The translations under genes were made by a program, and so were the position numbers. Below, piece after piece: positions 61,129-64,000 of a stretch of 64,000 nucleotides of DNA. The stretch lies in contig CAWFIT010000007.1 in the NCBI GenBank assembly GCA_963815965.1, forward strand, positions 62,001 to 126,000, in the 5' to 3' direction. The notes below the pieces were generated by a model that was given only the letters and a program-made list of their open reading frames with translations, ran no database searches and had not been told where the DNA came from. Every line of letters starts with the position of its first letter. The first letter of the stretch is position 1. Source of the DNA: DASVFB01 sp963815965. GTDB lineage: Bacteria; Actinomycetota; Thermoleophilia; Gaiellales; Gaiellaceae.

Positions 61129-61770
61129 TCAGCGATCCTGCAGCGCGTCGAGCGCGACGGCGAACGCGAGGACGAGGCGACGGTCCGCGTCGCCGAACGC
61201 CTCGTCGAGCTCGAGCACGTAACGATCGCGGAACTTGCCGAGAACGCGCCGATAGCTGCCGACGTGCGCGCCGTTCCGCTTGAAGTCGAAGTTGAACGGC
61301 AGCCAGCCGAGGAGGGAAAGCCAGTCGGGAAGGAGGTCGGCGGCACGGCGGACGATCGCAACGACCCAACTCGACTCGTGCGCCTCGAAGAGCTCGATCC
61401 CGCTCGAGTCGCGAACGTGCCAGTGGCTGCGCAGCAGCGACTTCGTGAAGTTCTTCTCGAGCAGCCCGATCACTTGGCCTTCGGCGTCCAACACCTCGTG
61501 ACGGCCGCGGAACTCGAACACGCTCTTCGACTTGATCATGAAGAGATGCTCGTCGCGGTCGGGATCGAGACGGAAGCGAATGTCCTCCTTGATCTTCATC
61601 TTCTTCTGCTTGACGAAGAGGAGCGGCCGGCCTTCTTCGGTCGACCCAGGCGTCGGCACGCTGATGCGGTACTCGTTCGCGATCGGCTTGAAGATCTGCT
61701 GGATGAGGAAGCGGTTCGACGCTTCCACCTCGGTCAAGACTTGCCGGGGGTCGATGCCGATCGTGCTCAC
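61129..61770 (-). CDS. LURP-one-related / Tubby-like scramblase-type protein
   Basis: 213 residues. The long beta-rich part QQIFKPIANEYRISV, FVKQKKMKIKEDIRF and SKSVFEFRGRHEVLD, EGQVIGLLEKNFTKSLLR, together with a C-terminal helix, is the LOR/phospholipid-scramblase fold. A 12-stranded barrel around a hydrophobic helix is expected. Biochemical role in bacteria is unknown. Convergent with the KimA-like gene, stops adjacent. Confidence 0.78.
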   Translation of the reverse strand: MSTIGIDPRQVLTEVEASNRFLIQQIFKPIANEYRISVPTPGSTEEGRPLLFVKQKKMKIKEDIRFRLDPDRDEHLFMIKSKSVFEFRGRHEVLDAEGQVIGLLEKNFTKSLLRSHWHVRDSSGIELFEAHESSWVVAIVRRAADLLPDWLSLLGWLPFNFDFKRNGAHVGSYRRVLGKFRDRYVLELDEAFGDADRRLVLAFAVALDALQDR

Positions 61771-61785
61771 GCGCTCATCCTGCCA

Positions 61786-62160
61786 CTAACCCAGCTCGGT
61801 GGCGACCTGCGCGGCCGCGAAGCAGCGCCACGCGAGATCGGAGTCGGCCAGAAGCTGGTCGAGCGACGCCGTGGCGGCCGGCTGTTCGCGCACGTGGACG
61901 CGCAAAGACTCGAGCCCCTGCTCGAGCGCACGCCGCCGCTCCGCTCCGTCGAGCTCCTCGGCGAGACGGACGACAGCTTCCTCGGCGAGGCTCAGCTCCC
62001 GCTGCGGGCTACCGCCAACAGCCCGGACGACGAGCGCCCGCCGGACAGCTTCGTTCAGCTCGTCCTCTGGGATCTCGACTGCCTGCCCCGCGACGTATGC
62101 GAGCGCCGCGCGGCGGGCGTCGTCGTCCATCTCCTCCAGGCCGGCGACCCACGCTTCCAT
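61786..62160 (-). CDS. Small helical protein, unknown function
   Basis: 124 residues from the ATG at 62160. Predominantly helical, acidic (GLEEMDDDARRAALAYVAG; RELSLAEEAVVRLAEELDG) and without motif. Upstream in-frame sequence is low-complexity and not conserved-looking, so the ATG is preferred. The LURP-one gene begins 15 bases after its stop. Confidence 0.6.
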   Translation of the reverse strand: MEAWVAGLEEMDDDARRAALAYVAGQAVEIPEDELNEAVRRALVVRAVGGSPQRELSLAEEAVVRLAEELDGAERRRALEQGLESLRVHVREQPAATASLDQLLADSDLAWRCFAAAQVATELG

Positions 62161-62287
62161 GCCGGGATCAAAACACGAGCGAGTTTCGGGATCCGCAATG
62201 GGGGGCAACAGCCGTTCTATCCCTCTCCCCTGAGGGTTCGGCGGGCGTGCGGTTGCGGCCGGTCGCCCGCCGACTGGTTTCTGCGGC

Positions 62288-62316
62288 TTGACACGAGGCC
62301 AGGACTGGCGCATCGT
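62288..62316 (+). promoter_or_regulatory. Possible promoter of the 62388 gene
   Basis: A perfect TTGACA (62288-62293), 17 bases and CATCGT (62311-62316), giving a leader of about 65 bases. Confidence 0.3.
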
Positions 62317-62387
62317 GACCGCTAAGAACTGCCGTCGGCGTCCTCGAGACGCCGTCCGAAACCGAGGAAGGATGCCGCCGTGCACAC

Positions 62388-63146
62388 GTGCTGCGACATC
62401 TGCGGCCGCACCGCTGGCAGACGCTTGCGATCAAGGCGACCGAGATCTTGCGCCAGGCAACGGAGCACATCGTCCTGGAGCAGGTCTTCGAGGGTGTCAC
62501 GCGCTTGCTCGCGTGCGTCGACCAGGAACCGACGGAGGCCCGCGCGACGCCGAAGGCAACCGAGGTTGCGGCACAGAAGCTGACCGCGATGCTCGCGCAG
62601 GACGAAGAGCAGTTTCGAAAGACCGAGAGCTACTACGCACGCGCCGGCGAGAACTCGGCCCGCATCGTCTACTTCCGAGGCATGCTGAACGGCGCCGGTC
62701 TCTGCGCGATCGTCATCGCCGCGGTCGCGTGCACCCTCTGGGCAAGCGGCGAATGGACCGACTCGAGCGGAGACCTTTTGGCTTCGGTCGCGCTGGGTGC
62801 GCTCGGCGCGATCGTCAGCGTGATGACGCGCATGGCGTCGTCGAACGGCTTCAACCTCGACTTCGAGGTCGGAAGAAAGTCGATCCGACGACTCGGCAGC
62901 TTGCGACCGTGGATCGGCGCAACGCTCGCGCTCCCCATCTACCTCGCGCTGAAGAGCAACCTGCTTGTCGGGACGGTCGAGAACCCCGGGACGTATTTCT
63001 ACGCGACTATCGCGTTCGTCGCGGGCTTCAGCGAGCGCCGCGCCAAGGTGTTGCTGGACGGCGTCGGCGGCGGCATCGCGCCGACGTCGAAAGAGCCCGT
63101 CGAGGCGACGAGCATTCCTGACGGCGCGGCCGCCGCGCCGAAGTAG
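62388..63146 (+). CDS. Membrane protein, paralogue of the 15471 gene
   Basis: 252 residues from a GTG at 62388. A coiled segment (AMLAQDEEQFRKTESYY) leads into SARIVYFRGMLNGAG, two hydrophobic pairs, and FVAGFSERRAKVLLDGVGG, aligning with the second half of the 344-residue protein. The N-terminal domain of that protein is absent. Function unknown; the shared IVYF-GM and AGFSER signatures define a small local family. Confidence 0.7.
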   Translation: MLRHLRPHRWQTLAIKATEILRQATEHIVLEQVFEGVTRLLACVDQEPTEARATPKATEVAAQKLTAMLAQDEEQFRKTESYYARAGENSARIVYFRGMLNGAGLCAIVIAAVACTLWASGEWTDSSGDLLASVALGALGAIVSVMTRMASSNGFNLDFEVGRKSIRRLGSLRPWIGATLALPIYLALKSNLLVGTVENPGTYFYATIAFVAGFSERRAKVLLDGVGGGIAPTSKEPVEATSIPDGAAAAPK

Positions 63147-63163
63147 AAACAGCCACGGGCTAG

Positions 63164-63206
63164 TTCGTGAGGCGACCGGGCTACGCGCGCCCGGCTGCCT
63201 CACGAA
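63164..63206. terminator. Long bidirectional hairpin
   Basis: TTCGTGAGGC and GCCTCACGAA form a 10-bp outer stem, CCGGGC and GCCCGG a 6-bp inner stem, with two unpaired or wobble positions between, between convergent genes. The right flank is T-rich (TCTGTGTTC). Confidence 0.65.
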
Positions 63207-63223
63207 TCTGTGTTCTGCCTCCT

Positions 63224-63622
63224 CTAGGCCGCGGCCAGCGCCTTCTTCTTGATCGCGTCGAACTCCGCCTGGTCGATTGCGCCCGAGTCGAGAAGCGCTT
63301 TCGCCCGCTCGATCTCCGCCGCCGGGCCGCCCGAGCCGGCCACCGACTGGATGTGCGCGTCCATCTGGGCCTGCGACGCCTGAACCTCTCTGACACTTCG
63401 GTCCGCCATCCCCTCGTGGTTCACGAGCAGGTAGATGAACACACCGAGGAACGGCACGATGATCACGAAGATCGTCCAAAGGACTTTCGAGCCTCCGCCG
63501 ATGTCCTTCCGCCGGAAGAGGTCGGCGAAGACGGTGATCAGGATCCAGAACCAGATCACCCAGGCGAAGAAGATGAGCATCGTCCAGAGGACGTCGAGGA
63601 ACGGGTAGTCCGCTGCGAGCAC
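63224..63622 (-). CDS. PLDc_N/SHOCT membrane protein
   Basis: 132 residues. Two hydrophobic helices (FLDVLWTMLIFFAWVIWFWI; LWTIFVIIVPFLGVFIYLLV) form a PLDc_N-type domain; the C-terminus ERAKALLDSGAIDQAEFDAI KKK is a SHOCT motif that usually mediates self-association. AGGAGGT lies before the GTG. Probably an envelope stress or membrane-anchoring protein. Confidence 0.85.
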   Translation of the reverse strand: MLAADYPFLDVLWTMLIFFAWVIWFWILITVFADLFRRKDIGGGSKVLWTIFVIIVPFLGVFIYLLVNHEGMADRSVREVQASQAQMDAHIQSVAGSGGPAAEIERAKALLDSGAIDQAEFDAIKKKALAAA

Positions 63623-63827
63623 AGTGACCTCCTAGGTTGGTAGTGGTGTCGAGTCTCTCACGAGGGCGAACGCCAGGCGATGGGATCGATCATCTCACCC
63701 GGATGAAGCGATGTTTCGTGAAACTGAAAATCGCCGCAAAATGCGCGCAACGCAGTGCTCGATTCGCGGCTGCGACTAGTTCCTCCGACCACGCCTGGCG
63801 AGTCAAGGCGTCCCAACGGTGCTGCGA

Positions 63828-64000
63828 ATGGGCACAGATGTGTCATCCCGGGCGAGCAATTCCCGTGCGACGCTCGGAGAGGTGTTCCGCTACCTACTCA
63901 AGTCCCCTGACGGCGTGCTGCACCGCCCTGGGGTGGTCGTGACCGCCGTGCCGTTTTGGGCGCTGGCCGAGACGCTGCGGCTTGGCAACGGTCAGTTGTT
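63828..64000 (+). CDS. Partial gene running off the right end
   Basis: 57 codons from an ATG at 63828, open to the window end. Reads MGTDVSSRASNSRATLGEVF and RYLLKSPDGVLHRPGV; no family recognised. There is no ribosome-binding site, and the 205 bases between it and the SHOCT gene hold nothing else I can name. Confidence 0.35.
   Translation, partial: MGTDVSSRASNSRATLGEVFRYLLKSPDGVLHRPGVVVTAVPFWALAETLRLGNGQL

Noticed and set aside
1..64000. tRNA, rRNA or CRISPR array
   Set aside because: No T-loop plus acceptor pattern, no rRNA-like conserved stretch and no regularly spaced repeats were found on reading both strands.

Overview
The window is about 64 kb of very G+C-rich bacterial DNA with dense, mostly ATGA/GTGA-overlapping genes. 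Organism: an actinobacterium, most likely close to class Thermoleophilia. This is inferred from the pdxS-pdxT-yebC-ruvC-ruvA-ruvB order, a PafBC-type double-WYL regulator, an ECF42 sigma factor with its YCII/DGPF partner, a leaderless-promoter style (TAnnnT six to nine bases before an ATG/GTG), and three very large cyclase-ATPase-TPR regulators. No rRNA, tRNA, CRISPR array, integrase or intact insertion sequence was seen.

Layout. 0-9 kb: a small zinc-ribbon-like protein, double-WYL regulator, orphan histidine kinase with queG, a quinone-oxidoreductase-like enzyme, a SufT/MIP18 protein and a first cyclase-ATPase. 9-13 kb: a tightly overlapping leftward operon of metallophosphoesterase, cyclic 2,3-diphosphoglycerate synthetase-like protein, 2-phosphoglycerate kinase and glpX, pointing to (cyclic) 2,3-diphosphoglycerate metabolism. 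13-22.8 kb: YCII plus ECF42 sigma, a PD-(D/E)XK-like protein, hpt, a membrane protein, a patatin-related protein with a papain-like peptidase remnant, a mosaic endolysin and mntH. 22.8-27.4 kb: a second cyclase-ATPase followed by a putative RiPP precursor and its SagB-like maturation dehydrogenase. 27.4-32 kb: an M23 peptidase and a ccmE-ccmF-ccmI-like cytochrome c maturation cluster whose CcmE has Cys in place of the haem-binding His. 32-45.3 kb: APH-like kinase, AP-endonuclease-like TIM barrel, third cyclase-ATPase, phosphomannomutase, thioesterase, flavodoxin, rel, recJ and an L,D-transpeptidase. 45.4-48.9 kb: a worn accessory patch with a broken and partly inverted glycosyltransferase, a beta-helix/Ig-like surface protein and a subtilase remnant. 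49-51.2 kb: ferric-reductase-like membrane protein, apbE and a small membrane protein. 51.2-56.6 kb: ruvB, ruvA, ruvC, a 172-bp palindrome, yebC, pdxT, a membrane protein and pdxS. 56.6-61.1 kb: universal stress protein, KdpE- and KdpD-like regulators and a divergent, heavily frameshifted KimA/APC-type transporter. 61.1-64 kb: LURP-one protein, small and membrane proteins, a SHOCT protein and a gene running off the right end.

Many genes, including conserved ones such as recJ, pdxS and kdpE, carry single-base frameshifts. I treat these as probable assembly indels unless independent reads show otherwise; the KimA-like transporter, subtilase, peptidase and glycosyltransferase remnants are damaged enough to be real pseudogenes. 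Gaps without a recognised gene are all under about 300 bases (the longest are 47,962-48,234 and 62,161-62,387). They hold promoters, hairpins or nothing I can name.
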